Below, one piece after another: positions 1 through 8,783 of a DNA stretch of 46,254 bases (the first letter of the stretch is position 1; each line of letters opens with the position of its first letter). A program made the position numbers and the translations under genes. This DNA comes from an uncultured Lachnospiraceae bacterium (GTDB taxonomy: Bacteria; Bacillota; Clostridia; Lachnospirales; Lachnospiraceae), in assembly GCA_902778245.1 (NCBI GenBank), contig CACYXH010000007.1, positions 1-46,254 on the forward strand. The letters run 5' to 3'. Under the pieces are notes generated by a model, which saw only the letters and a program-made list of their open reading frames with translations, did not search any database and was not told the origin of the DNA.

Positions 1-849
1 AATTTTCAATATCATCTTCACTCTGAAGATATCACGGATGACGCTGCCACTGTCACTGCAGAAATTATTAACATTGATACCAAATCCCTTGCCACCGATC
101 TGTGCCGGGCTCTCACTGCCCGTAATCTCAGCATCTCTCCTGAACAGAAGGCTCCGGAAACATTAAACGACTACTATGCCCTTCTAAAAGAAACTCTGGA
201 GAATAATAAATATGGACTGACTGCCTCCACCGCCTATTTTCACCTCAAAAGAAAAAATGATATTTGGGTGATCCAGGCGGATAAAACGCTGCAGGATCAA
301 CTGGTCAGCGGATTCATTTCCTGGATGAACGATGCTATGCTTCTCTCTCCAAAAGAAGTACTCACAATCTATTTGGACGAGTTCGATCATCTCTCTGCCG
401 AGGGATGGAGGGAATACTTAAAAATGGATGACATTTTCACAACAAACAGTGAAGAATATGCCTCCGCCGTAGATCAGACTTATTCCGAAAAGATTGCAGA
501 ATATTTTTCTTACACAATCGAATCCTGTACTATGGATGGGGATACAGCCATTGCAAAACTGACGATCACCAGCATCGACATGCCTGCAATCCTGGCCGCC
601 TACAAAACCAAACTGCTTAAATATGCCCACTCCACCGATTCCATCACCAGCGATGACACCGGCCTGTCTGATGCCACTGCCCAATATCTTCTGGAAACTC
701 TCCAGGAAGATGCTGTATCTACCGCAATTCCTGTCACTCTGACCCTGACTAACGACGGCCATACCTGGCAGTTGGAGATTACTGATGAACTGACCAACGC
801 CTTACTCGGAAATATCACAGAGGCACTGGAAGCATTCAATGCGTCCTAA
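1..849 (+). CDS. Partial protein with two copies of one unknown domain (3' end only)
   Basis: The frame is open from the first base, so the true start lies outside the window; 282 codons are visible before the TAA. I do not recognise a named family. The visible part holds two related segments of about 100-130 residues. Each begins with an F-x-Y strand followed by acidic 'D-x-A' and 'I-x-x-ID' strands, then a helix, then a tryptophan strand (DIWVIQADKTL in copy 1, HTWQLEITDEL in copy 2) and an end helix. The pattern resembles NTF2-like or DUF4878/DUF5105-type folds of Clostridial lipoproteins, but that is inference and the signal peptide cannot be seen. It converges on aspS. Confidence 0.75.
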   Translation, partial: NFQYHLHSEDITDDAATVTAEIINIDTKSLATDLCRALTARNLSISPEQKAPETLNDYYALLKETLENNKYGLTASTAYFHLKRKNDIWVIQADKTLQDQLVSGFISWMNDAMLLSPKEVLTIYLDEFDHLSAEGWREYLKMDDIFTTNSEEYASAVDQTYSEKIAEYFSYTIESCTMDGDTAIAKLTITSIDMPAILAAYKTKLLKYAHSTDSITSDDTGLSDATAQYLLETLQEDAVSTAIPVTLTLTNDGHTWQLEITDELTNALLGNITEALEAFNAS

Positions 850-869
850 GATCAAATAATATGCATAGC

Positions 870-912
870 GCGGCGAGGACCCGGGATAGCAATGCACCCA
901 AATCCTCGCCGC
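870..912. terminator. Hairpin between convergent genes
   Basis: A perfect 10-bp inverted repeat, GCGGCGAGGA at 870-879 and TCCTCGCCGC at 903-912, lies between the stop of the first gene and the stop of aspS. On the plus strand a weak T-rich stretch (acgtttta) follows. On the minus strand no T-run follows. It probably ends the plus-strand gene and may serve both. Confidence 0.6.
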
Positions 913-951
913 ACGTTTTATCTGTCGTTTCTGCTTTTTTTAATCTTTCTT

Positions 952-2745
952 CTACTCTTTATCCGTTTTTTTCACTTCAATTCCCAGTTCTTCCAACTGC
1001 TTCGCGGCTACCGGTGACGGTGCCTGCGTCATCAGGCAGGAGGAATCCTTTACTTTCGGGAATGCGATCACATCACGGATGCTGTCCAGTCCCAGCATCA
1101 GCATCACCACACGATCCAGGCCATAGGCCAATCCCGCGTGAGGCGGCACTCCGTATTTGAAGGCGTTGAGCAGGAAACTGAACTGTTCCTGGGCCTGTTC
1201 TTTTGTGAAGCCCAGGCACTCGAACATTTTTTCCTGAATATCATTCTGATGAATACGCACAGATCCGCCGCCGATCTCGCAGCCATTCAGCACGATATCA
1301 TAGGCTTTCGCTCTCACTCTGCCGGGATCGGTATCGATGTATTGCAGATCCTCCTCCATAGGCATAGTAAACGGATGATGCATCGCTGTGAACCTGCCCT
1401 CTTCCTCGCTGTATTCAAGGAGAGGGAATTCCACAACCCACAAAAATTCAAATTTTTTCTGGTCGATCAGATCCAGTCGCTTCGCCAGTTCACAACGGAG
1501 CGCCCCCATAGTCTCCAGCGCCAGTTTATCCTTGTCTGCCGCAAATAAAAGCAGATCTCCCGGCTTGCCATCCATGGCATTTACCAGCTTGTCCAATTCC
1601 TCCGATGTCATAAATTTCGTGAAGGATGACTTGTAAGAACCATCCTCCTGAACCGCCAGGTACGCCAGTCCCTTCAGTCCATACCCTTTTACGAATTCAG
1701 TCAGAGAGTCAATTTTCTTTCTGGGCATTCCTGCCTGTCCCTTTACATTGATGCCCCGCACTGAACCGCCGGCAGCGATGGCACCTGTAAATACCCCAAA
1801 ACCGCAATCCTTCACTGCGTCAGATACATTGTGCAATTCCATGCCAAAACGCAGATCCGGCTTGTCGGAGCCAAAACGATCCATAGCTTCCCTCCATGTC
1901 ATACGACGAAACGGAGTTTGAAGTTCAATACCAAGAATTTCTTTCCATAAATGCGCAAGCAGTTTCTCATTCACTTCGATCACGTCATCAATATCCACAA
2001 AGGACAATTCCATATCCATCTGAGTGAACTCCGGCTGGCGATCCGCGCGCAGATCCTCGTCTCTAAAGCAGCGGGCAACCTGGAAGTAACGATCATATCC
2101 GGAACACATCAGAAGCTGCTTGAACAGCTGCGGTGATTGAGGAAGCGCAAAAAAACTGCCAGGATAAATGCGGCTGGGCACCAGGTAATCCCTGGCCCCC
2201 TCGGGAGTACTCTTTCCCAGCATGGGTGTCTCGATTTCCAGAAAGCCCTGCTCAGCCATAAAATTGCGGGACAAGGTCGCCACACGACTCTTGACCATTA
2301 GATTTCTCTGGATATCCGGTCTTCTCAGATCCAAATAACGGTGTTTTAATCTCAATTCTTCTTTCGTCTGGCTATTCTCCTCGATGGGAAAAGGCGGCGT
2401 CTCTGCCTCCGATAAAACGCGCAGCTCGGTAGCGCGGATCTCCAGCTCTCCGGTGGCCATCTTTTCATTTACTGCCCCGGAGCGGGCTTCTACCCGGCCA
2501 ACAACTGCCAACACGAATTCACTTCGCACGGTACCGGCCTTCTCAAAACCTTGACTGCCAATATCATTCTCGTCAAATACAATCTGCATCAGCCCGGATC
2601 TGTCTCTTAAATCCACGAAAATCAGGCTTCCCAGATTTCTTCTCTTCTGAACCCAGCCCATCAACGTCACTGTCTCGCCAATGTCGGCCTTCGTTACCTC
2701 CGTACATCTGTGGGTCCGTTTCAGACCCTGCATCGATTCTGCCAT
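952..2745 (-). CDS. aspS: Aspartyl-tRNA synthetase
   Basis: Charges tRNA-Asp with aspartate in the cytoplasm. The protein has 597 residues, usual for the bacterial type. It has an N-terminal OB-fold anticodon-binding domain (GWVQKRRNLGSLIFVDLRD near residues 30-48), class II motif 2 (FRDEDLRADRQPEFTQ near residue 220), a GAD-type insertion domain, and motif 3 (GLAYGLDRVVMLMLG from about residue 538). I chose the ATG at 2745 because GGAGG lies 8 bases upstream; an in-frame ATG at 2760 would place that site inside the gene. It is the last gene of the apt-relA-hemZ cluster, 16 bases after the HD-GYP gene. Confidence 0.95.
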   Translation of the reverse strand: MAESMQGLKRTHRCTEVTKADIGETVTLMGWVQKRRNLGSLIFVDLRDRSGLMQIVFDENDIGSQGFEKAGTVRSEFVLAVVGRVEARSGAVNEKMATGELEIRATELRVLSEAETPPFPIEENSQTKEELRLKHRYLDLRRPDIQRNLMVKSRVATLSRNFMAEQGFLEIETPMLGKSTPEGARDYLVPSRIYPGSFFALPQSPQLFKQLLMCSGYDRYFQVARCFRDEDLRADRQPEFTQMDMELSFVDIDDVIEVNEKLLAHLWKEILGIELQTPFRRMTWREAMDRFGSDKPDLRFGMELHNVSDAVKDCGFGVFTGAIAAGGSVRGINVKGQAGMPRKKIDSLTEFVKGYGLKGLAYLAVQEDGSYKSSFTKFMTSEELDKLVNAMDGKPGDLLLFAADKDKLALETMGALRCELAKRLDLIDQKKFEFLWVVEFPLLEYSEEEGRFTAMHHPFTMPMEEDLQYIDTDPGRVRAKAYDIVLNGCEIGGGSVRIHQNDIQEKMFECLGFTKEQAQEQFSFLLNAFKYGVPPHAGLAYGLDRVVMLMLGLDSIRDVIAFPKVKDSSCLMTQAPSPVAAKQLEELGIEVKKTDKE

Positions 2746-2761
2746 TATCTCATCCTCCATG

Positions 2762-3391
2762 TTATATTTGCTCCGGGTTCAGGAAACACTCCAACTGTTG
2801 CTGTGTCCTTCCGTTATCCAGTATATCTTTCATGTCATCCTCGTGAATTACTTTAAGAAATGCCAGAAAAACTTCTATATCATAATTCTTAATTTCCTCA
2901 ATCATCAAATCCACTGCCGTATCCACATCGAATGCCTTCCGATAAGGGCGGTCTGTTGTCAGAGCCGCAAACACATCGCAGACCCGTATAATCTTTGCTT
3001 CCAGTGGTATTTCTTCTTTTGTCAGGTTCCTTGGGTATCCGGAGCCATCGCAATTTTCATGGTGGCAATACACCCATTCCACCATGTAGCTGGGATATCC
3101 CCGTTCCTCCATAATTTTTGCGCTTAAACGCGCATGCATGCGGACGTACTTTAATTCCTCTATTATAAGGGTGTCATTTTCCCGTCCATAAAGATACTTC
3201 TCCAGCTCCAATTTGCCAACATCATGGAGAAAACCCGCCACAGCCAATTCATGGCAGGTGGCTTCTGGAAAACGCATTTCCCGCGCCACCCGGCACGCCA
3301 GGTTGCTGACACAGATGCCGTGGCTGATCTCTTTGGCAAGATTGAGCTGGAGGATACGCACTTTTTTTCTGTATCCAGAACCATCACTCAT
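2762..3391 (-). CDS. HD-GYP domain phosphohydrolase
   Basis: A 209-residue stand-alone HD-GYP-type protein. Visible motifs are HDVGK at residues 56-60, a downstream metal-ligand histidine (RMHAR, His86), the pair HH at 110-111, and DGSGYP ending at 120, so the metal site and the GYP signature are present. HD-GYP proteins commonly hydrolyse cyclic di-GMP or related dinucleotides; the substrate here is not shown by the sequence. There is no signal-input domain or membrane segment. The start overlaps the hemZ stop in an ATGA arrangement, so the two are translationally coupled. It sits in the same operon as relA, another nucleotide-signal gene. Confidence 0.85.
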   Translation of the reverse strand: MSDGSGYRKKVRILQLNLAKEISHGICVSNLACRVAREMRFPEATCHELAVAGFLHDVGKLELEKYLYGRENDTLIIEELKYVRMHARLSAKIMEERGYPSYMVEWVYCHHENCDGSGYPRNLTKEEIPLEAKIIRVCDVFAALTTDRPYRKAFDVDTAVDLMIEEIKNYDIEVFLAFLKVIHEDDMKDILDNGRTQQQLECFLNPEQI

Positions 3392-4830
3392 TCCACTTTC
3401 TTCTTTCTTTCAATCATTTCATCAATTCTCTCGATATAATGTTTGATATCTTTTACGTTCTCAATACGCTGGATACGTTCCTTATCATACACCAGCTTTG
3501 TGGAAGCCCCTGCTCCTAATGCTAATATACTCTGAACCTCTTCCATAATCAAGATATTATAAAGTCCAGCTTTCCCCTCTTTGGCGTAACCCACATTCTC
3601 AAAATTCCCGGCCATATTTTTCTGACGGTAGAGATAATAGGGCGCAAGTCCATCCTCCATGCAGTATCGGGCTGTCATATCCATGATCTCACTACTGTTT
3701 TGGAAAGAAATCTCCTGATACTCCTCTTTGAACAGATTCAGTCTGGCGGCCCGCTTCAGTGCTAGAGAATGCACCGTAACACTATCCGGTCCCAGCTTTC
3801 GGATTTCTTCCATCGTATGCTGAACCTCCTCCATCCCCTCTCCCGGAAGTCCTACGATCAGATCCATATTGATATTATCAAAGCCCATCCGGCGAGCCAG
3901 TCGAAATGCTTCTATCGTTTCTTCCACCGTATGATGCCTGCCGATAAGATCCAGCGTTCTTTGATTCATCGTCTGGGGATTAATGGAGATACGGCTGATT
4001 TTGTGGTTCAGGAGTACCTGCAGTTTCGCCTCCGTGACGCTGTCCGGCCGTCCCGCCTCCACGGTAAATTCCTTCAAATGACTGTAATCAAACCTCTCCT
4101 CCAGCTTCGACAGAAGCCTCTCTATCTGTTCCGGTTCCAGCGTGGTGGGGGTACCCCCTCCAATATATACGGTATTCAGTTCCTTTCCTGAAAATGTCCC
4201 TGATACCTCATCGATTTCCCTGCAAAGAGCATCCAGATATTCATCTACCCTGTTTTTCCACACTGATAACGGGCTTGAACTAAAAGAACAATACAGGCAG
4301 ATGCTTGGGCAGAAAGGGATTCCCACATACAGGCTATAGCCATTTTCATAGTTAATTTTTTTTAGAAGATGCCTCTCCCGGTTGGCGATCATCACCGCCA
4401 ATGCTGTTTTTTCATCGCTGATATAGTAGGTATCCCTCATATACTTCGCGATCTGCGAGTTCGTCCATCCCTGTTCCAGTAATGCCATAGGAATCTTGGT
4501 AGGCCGAATACCTGTAAGATTTCCCCATGGGAGGTCCTGACCGGTGTGCTGCTTCAGTGATCGATACAGCAAACGCTTCAGCTCATTCTTCATCTCTTTT
4601 CGATTTTCTCCGTCCGGCAGTTCCACACTCTCCAAAGCCCCGCAGGAACCACATGGTTCATTAATTCCTATGGATATTCTATTTTCTCCATAAAAAACGG
4701 AGATTTTCAGCCTGGCATCTTCCTGTAGTTCCTCATAGTCAATGCGAACATCCTCCCCAGGAAAAAATGCTTTCACCAGAGAATGAATGTCATACTCAAA
4801 ATCCCGTTTATTCAACTGTACTGTTATCAT
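3388..4830 (-). CDS. hemZ: HemZ-type coproporphyrinogen dehydrogenase (radical SAM)
   Basis: A 480-residue radical SAM protein of the oxygen-independent coproporphyrinogen III oxidase family, HemZ subtype. The iron-sulfur ligands form C-x3-C-x2-C at Cys174, Cys178 and Cys181 (PFCPSICLYCSF), followed by GGGTPTTL. The N-terminal 160 residues and the overall length fit HemZ rather than HemN or HemW. Family members decarboxylate coproporphyrinogen III in heme synthesis, but no other heme gene is visible here, so the in vivo substrate is uncertain. The start is the ATG at 4830 with GAAGG just upstream. A 101-bp gap without a clear promoter or terminator separates it from the upstream hydrolase gene. 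Confidence 0.9.
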   Translation of the reverse strand: MITVQLNKRDFEYDIHSLVKAFFPGEDVRIDYEELQEDARLKISVFYGENRISIGINEPCGSCGALESVELPDGENRKEMKNELKRLLYRSLKQHTGQDLPWGNLTGIRPTKIPMALLEQGWTNSQIAKYMRDTYYISDEKTALAVMIANRERHLLKKINYENGYSLYVGIPFCPSICLYCSFSSSPLSVWKNRVDEYLDALCREIDEVSGTFSGKELNTVYIGGGTPTTLEPEQIERLLSKLEERFDYSHLKEFTVEAGRPDSVTEAKLQVLLNHKISRISINPQTMNQRTLDLIGRHHTVEETIEAFRLARRMGFDNINMDLIVGLPGEGMEEVQHTMEEIRKLGPDSVTVHSLALKRAARLNLFKEEYQEISFQNSSEIMDMTARYCMEDGLAPYYLYRQKNMAGNFENVGYAKEGKAGLYNILIMEEVQSILALGAGASTKLVYDKERIQRIENVKDIKHYIERIDEMIERKKKVE

Positions 4831-4931
4831 AAACCTTCTACCGCCTGCTGTTGCTTTTCACAAAAGAAACCCACCTGAAAAACTCCCACTTTTATTTATG
4901 GTAGTACATGAAAGATAATATGAGCGTTCCG

Positions 4932-5561
4932 TTACAAGTATGGATTATATCTTATTTCATGGTCAATGACAGTCTCCTCATTATGTCCGGGAAGTACCCT
5001 GGTATCTTTCGGCAATGCCATCAGTTTTTCCTGAATTGAGCGCGCCAAAGTGGACATACTTCCGGTAGGAAAATCGGTACGTCCAACAGATTCTAGAAAC
5101 AATGTATCCCCGGTAAAAAGGACTCCATCTTCCGGGAGATAATAGCAGGCACCCCCCTTTGTATGTCCTGGCGTGTAAAGTGCTGTAATCTGTCGGTCTG
5201 CCAGATCAAGTTTCTGACCGTCCCTCAGCCACACATCAGCTTCCATGGTCAACGGATAACCGAACACTTCCGACAAGTTCAACCGACTTGAAGAAAGTAC
5301 CTGGCGTTCTTCTTCCATTGCACATACCGGGATATGGTATTTATTCCGCAACGGTTCCGCAGCGCCAATGTGATCAAAATGTCCGTGTGTCAAAAGAATT
5401 GCCACCGGTTTTGCTTTCCATATGTCTATGCTCCGGGCAATTCTTTCCGGAGAATCCGCGGGATCCACTATAATGATTTCTCTCGTCTCTTCATTTAGTA
5501 CCAGATAGCAGTTAGTTGCCATCGGTCCCAACACCATATGCTCAATTCTAAGCTCACTCAT
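4932..5561 (-). CDS. Metallo-beta-lactamase-fold hydrolase, glyoxalase II-like
   Basis: A 209-residue soluble protein of the MBL fold, closest to the YqgX/glyoxalase II-like group. The metal-binding signature THGHFDH occupies residues 58-64. Further ligands appear in PGHTKG, TGDTLF and the C-terminal PGHNE. Family members hydrolyse thioesters such as S-lactoylglutathione; the substrate in a Clostridial cell without glutathione is unknown. It lies 20 bases after relA in the same direction, so it is almost certainly cotranscribed. Confidence 0.88.
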   Translation of the reverse strand: MSELRIEHMVLGPMATNCYLVLNEETREIIIVDPADSPERIARSIDIWKAKPVAILLTHGHFDHIGAAEPLRNKYHIPVCAMEEERQVLSSSRLNLSEVFGYPLTMEADVWLRDGQKLDLADRQITALYTPGHTKGGACYYLPEDGVLFTGDTLFLESVGRTDFPTGSMSTLARSIQEKLMALPKDTRVLPGHNEETVIDHEIRYNPYL

Positions 5562-5581
5562 AATTTAATTCCATTTTCCCA

Positions 5582-7885
5582 TCAACCGGTGCTTCTCTCG
5601 ATGTCAATGATACTCTCCACCTGACGGATCTTTTCGATCAGATAATTCAGCGTCTCCTTGCCCGGAACCTCGAATTCTAACGTGATAGTCGCCAGCCCCT
5701 GTTTACTGGTTCTGGAGTTCACCGAGCGGACATCGATTTTTCTCTCCGTGAATATTTTTGTTATATCCACCAAAAGTCCAGTACGATTGTTGGCGAATAT
5801 TTTAATCTCTGCCACATAAAGTCCGTTATTTTGATTGTCATCTGAATGCTGCCACTCTGCGTCAATGAGGCGGGCCCGCTCATTTTCAGGAAGATTCACG
5901 ATATTAATACAGTCCGTGCGGTGTATCGAAACTCCCCGGCCTCTGGTAACAAAGCCAACGATCTCATCTCCTGGCACCGGACTGCAGCATTTGGAAAAAC
6001 GTACCGCCACATCATCAATGCCTTTGACTGTAATGCCGCTTTTCGATCTGGAAATGCGCATCTTCTCTCTGGAGCTGAGCGCCTCCTCCATAATCTGTTC
6101 ATCTGTAATGTTCTTCTTGTGGTCTTTCTCATAAGCCTCCAGCAGCTTATTCGCAATCTGACCTTCCTTGAGCCCTCCGTGTCCAACTGCAGCCATCACA
6201 GAATCCCAATCACGAAAACCATATTTGCGGGTCACCCCTGCAATGTATTCCGATTTCATCAGATCTGACAATACCAATCCCTTGGCCTTGCAATAGCTCT
6301 GCATCATTTCCTTGCCCTTGATGATATTGTCTTCTTTCAGTTCCTGCTTGAACCACTGGTTTATCTTATTCTTTGCCTGGGTACTCTTGACAATCTTCAG
6401 CCAGTCACGGCTTGGTCCTTTGGAGTTTTGGGAAGTAATGACCTCAATGCGGTCTCCGTTCTGTATCACATAATCAATGGTTACCAATTTCCCATTGACT
6501 CTGGCGCCGATCATGCGGTTGCCCACCGCGCTGTGTATGCTGTAGGCAAAATCAATAGGAGTAGAACCGTTAGGCAAATTTTTTACATCACCTGCCGGAG
6601 TAAAGCAGTAAACGCTCTCGTTAAACAAATCCAGATCACTCTTAAGCAGGGTCATGAACTCCCGGTTATCTGACATATCTTTCTGCCACTCCAGGATCTG
6701 TCTAAGCCAGGTCAGTTTCTCCTCCTCTCTTTGGGAACCGCTCTTCTTACCATCCGCTGCCTCTTTGTACTTCCAGTGTGCTGCGATACCGTACTCAGCA
6801 ATGCGGTGCATTTCAAAGGTACGGATCTGTATCTCAAAAGGAGATCCATTAGGTCCGATCAGAGTAGTATGCAGAGACTGATACATATTTTGCTTCGGCA
6901 TGGCAATGTAATCTTTAAAGCGGCCCGGTATGGGTTTATACATCTCATGGATCACACCCAGAGCTGCATAGCAGTCTTTCACAGAATCCACTATGATCCG
7001 CACCGCAAAAAGATCGTAAATCTGATCCAGGGACTTCTGCTGGTTGACCATCTTTTTATATATGCTGAAGAAGTGCTTTGCCCTTCCTGCAATCTGGGCC
7101 TGAATACCGGCTGCCTCAATGTGTTTTTTCACATCTTCTACTATACTGCTTACCAATGCCTGCCGTTCATCCTTTTTCAGCGCAATTTTCTCCACCAAAT
7201 CATAGTAAACCTCCGGCTCCAGATATTTTAATGACAGGTCATCCAGTTCCACTTTGATTTTGGAAATACCGAGGCGATGAGCGATGGGAGCATAGATGTC
7301 CATAGTCTCTCTGGCTTTCTCTTTCTGCTTTTCCGGAGACCAGTATTTTGCCGTCCTCATATTATGCAGACGATCCGCCAGTTTTACCAGAATCACGCGT
7401 ATATCTTTTGCCATAGCAAGGAACATCTTGCGCAGATTCTCCGCCTGCACCTCAACTTTATCCGCAGAATAATTCAACTGACCCAGCTTTGTGACGCCAT
7501 CCACGATCAGTTCTACCTCTTCTCCGAATTCCTCCTTCAACTGTTCGGAAGTCATGATGGTGTCTTCCACCACATCATGCAGCAGTCCGGCCACAATCGT
7601 CTCTTTATCCAACTCCAGATCTGCTAAAATAATAGCAACACAAAGAGGATGGATGATATACGGCTCTCCCGATTTTCTGCGTTGACCGCGATGCGCCTCA
7701 TCAGCAATACGGTACGCCTTTTCAATCACGGAAAGGTCGTCCGAGGGATGATACTTCGTAACACTGCCGATCAACTCCTGATACAGTTCATCCGGACTTG
7801 TAAAATCTTCCATCGTTTTTACACTGGCATCTACTTTTTTAATTTGATCCATCTCTTTCTGCTTCTTCTCTTCCGCAATAGACAT
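5582..7885 (-). CDS. relA: Bifunctional (p)ppGpp synthetase/hydrolase
   Basis: A long RSH enzyme of 767 residues that makes and degrades the stringent-response alarmone. The hydrolase HD domain is intact, with His79 and HD at 103-104 (LLHDVVEDT), so hydrolysis should be retained. The synthetase domain spans roughly 250-370 and includes KHFFSIYKKM and YQSLHTT. A TGS domain follows near 430-490 (YCFTPAGDVKNLPNGSTPIDF), then a zinc-finger-like region (CCSPVPGDEI) and a C-terminal ACT domain from about 690. It starts 13 bases after apt and is followed at 20 bases by the hydrolase gene. Confidence 0.96.
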   Translation of the reverse strand: MSIAEEKKQKEMDQIKKVDASVKTMEDFTSPDELYQELIGSVTKYHPSDDLSVIEKAYRIADEAHRGQRRKSGEPYIIHPLCVAIILADLELDKETIVAGLLHDVVEDTIMTSEQLKEEFGEEVELIVDGVTKLGQLNYSADKVEVQAENLRKMFLAMAKDIRVILVKLADRLHNMRTAKYWSPEKQKEKARETMDIYAPIAHRLGISKIKVELDDLSLKYLEPEVYYDLVEKIALKKDERQALVSSIVEDVKKHIEAAGIQAQIAGRAKHFFSIYKKMVNQQKSLDQIYDLFAVRIIVDSVKDCYAALGVIHEMYKPIPGRFKDYIAMPKQNMYQSLHTTLIGPNGSPFEIQIRTFEMHRIAEYGIAAHWKYKEAADGKKSGSQREEEKLTWLRQILEWQKDMSDNREFMTLLKSDLDLFNESVYCFTPAGDVKNLPNGSTPIDFAYSIHSAVGNRMIGARVNGKLVTIDYVIQNGDRIEVITSQNSKGPSRDWLKIVKSTQAKNKINQWFKQELKEDNIIKGKEMMQSYCKAKGLVLSDLMKSEYIAGVTRKYGFRDWDSVMAAVGHGGLKEGQIANKLLEAYEKDHKKNITDEQIMEEALSSREKMRISRSKSGITVKGIDDVAVRFSKCCSPVPGDEIVGFVTRGRGVSIHRTDCINIVNLPENERARLIDAEWQHSDDNQNNGLYVAEIKIFANNRTGLLVDITKIFTERKIDVRSVNSRTSKQGLATITLEFEVPGKETLNYLIEKIRQVESIIDIERSTG

Positions 7886-7898
7886 AAATCAAAGGCTC

Positions 7899-8426
7899 CT
7901 ATTTCCCTTCGTATCGAATCACAGATTCTACGTCATAATCTTTCAGTCTGTCCCGGCCCTTTAGTCCAGCCAATTCCATGAGGAATACAATCTTTACAAC
8001 CCTGCCGCCCAGTTCTTCAATCATCTTCACCGCTGCTTCAATGGTTCCTCCGGTAGCGATCAGATCATCGATCACTACCACCCTCTGTCCAGGCTTAATG
8101 GAATCCTTATGCATCTCAATCGTTGCCGTACCATACTCCAGATCATACTCTCTGGATATCGTTTCACAAGGCAGCTTTCCCTTCTTGCGCACCATCACGA
8201 ACGGTTTATGCAAATTGTATGCCACAGGCATGCCAAAGACAAATCCCCGGGACTCCGTTCCAACAATCACATCCACATCATCAGCATTACCGATCTTCTC
8301 CATAATACCGTCAATAGCCAGATGCAATCCATCCGCATCCTGCAGGACACTGGTAACATCTCTAAAAATAATTCCCGGTTCCGGGAAGTCCGGAATGCTT
8401 CTTACGTATTCTTCTAATTTTTTCAT
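7899..8426 (-). CDS. apt: Adenine phosphoribosyltransferase
   Basis: Salvages adenine by reaction with PRPP to AMP. The protein has 175 residues, the usual length. The PRPP-binding loop VVVIDDLIATGGT lies at residues 116-128, and FRDVTS near the N terminus is typical of APRT. The ATG at 8426 is preceded by AAAGGAG. A longer frame opens at 8549, but its extra 41 residues run through the promoter and hairpin and are not protein-like. It is the first gene of the operon with relA; this apt-relA linkage is common in Firmicutes. Confidence 0.95.
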   Translation of the reverse strand: MKKLEEYVRSIPDFPEPGIIFRDVTSVLQDADGLHLAIDGIMEKIGNADDVDVIVGTESRGFVFGMPVAYNLHKPFVMVRKKGKLPCETISREYDLEYGTATIEMHKDSIKPGQRVVVIDDLIATGGTIEAAVKMIEELGGRVVKIVFLMELAGLKGRDRLKDYDVESVIRYEGK

Positions 8427-8473
8427 ATCTTTCGGCTCCTTTAATAAGCTTATTATGCAAAAAACTAACTTAT

Positions 8474-8502
8474 AGTATAACATTCTCCGTAGGATTTCGC
8501 AA
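8474..8502 (-). promoter_or_regulatory. Sigma-A promoter proximal to apt
   Basis: On the minus strand TTGCGA (8497-8502) and TATACT (8474-8479) are separated by exactly 17 bases, about 48 bases before the apt start codon. This is a good vegetative promoter match. Confidence 0.7.
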
Positions 8503-8610
8503 CCGGGGATTTGAAGTTCCAAAAGCCATACGTCAGGAATCCCCGGCACATCTTTTCCGGTGCCCGGGGACTACCTGACCTTTTGTTCCAATAGATTGCT
8601 TCACCTCCAC
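8503..8610 (-). ncRNA. Candidate structured leader or small RNA upstream of apt
   Basis: Read on the minus strand, this stretch forms an extended imperfect hairpin of 66 bases (8520-8585). Outer arms are CAAAAG/CTTTTG, the next GTCAGG/CCTGAC, and the inner TCCCCGG-type helix is closed by a 10-base loop. A further copy of CCCCGG (8503-8508) can pair with the GGGG of the main helix (8538-8546 pairs with 8503-8511), so two exclusive folds are possible. A GGAGG at 8604-8608 followed by a TTG would encode only a six-residue peptide that ends at the hairpin. No coding sequence overlaps. I do not recognise an Rfam family; it is not a purine riboswitch by its sequence. Confidence 0.45.
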
Positions 8611-8619
8611 TTTAATGTA

Positions 8620-8648
8620 TGTATATAGATAGTACAGACGAGAGACAA
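8620..8648 (-). promoter_or_regulatory. Distal sigma-A promoter upstream of the apt leader element
   Basis: Minus-strand TTGTCT (8643-8648) and TATACA (8620-8625) with a 17-base spacer. A transcript from here would carry the whole hairpin element 8503-8610 before reaching apt. Confidence 0.55.
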
Positions 8649-8701
8649 CGCAACGACAGGTGTCCTTTCAGAAGACTTTTTCCCATGTAAAAATGAACAG
8701 A

Positions 8702-8733
8702 TTGCCACAGTCTTAAAGTATGTGTTATACTTT
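8702..8733 (+). promoter_or_regulatory. Promoter and palindromic candidate operator of the HTH-kinase pair
   Basis: TTGCCA at 8702-8707 and TATACT at 8726-8731 with an 18-base spacer form a promoter about 50 bases before the TTG start at 8784. The inverted repeat AAAGTAT-N5-ATACTTT at 8715-8733 covers the -10 box, so a repressor bound there would block transcription. The HTH protein encoded directly downstream is the obvious candidate. Confidence 0.55.
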
Positions 8734-8783
8734 TCTTAACCCCAATTTATTCTGTTTCTTACTGATAAATAGGAGGTGATTTT

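Noticed and set aside
861-1160. Plus-strand frame over the aspS 3' end
   Set aside because: It lies on the opposite strand of aspS, contains the intergenic hairpin and has no similarity to a protein family.
8427-8549. Longer N terminus of the apt product
   Set aside because: It would place the promoter and the structured element inside the gene. The start at 8426 has AAAGGAG and gives the standard length.
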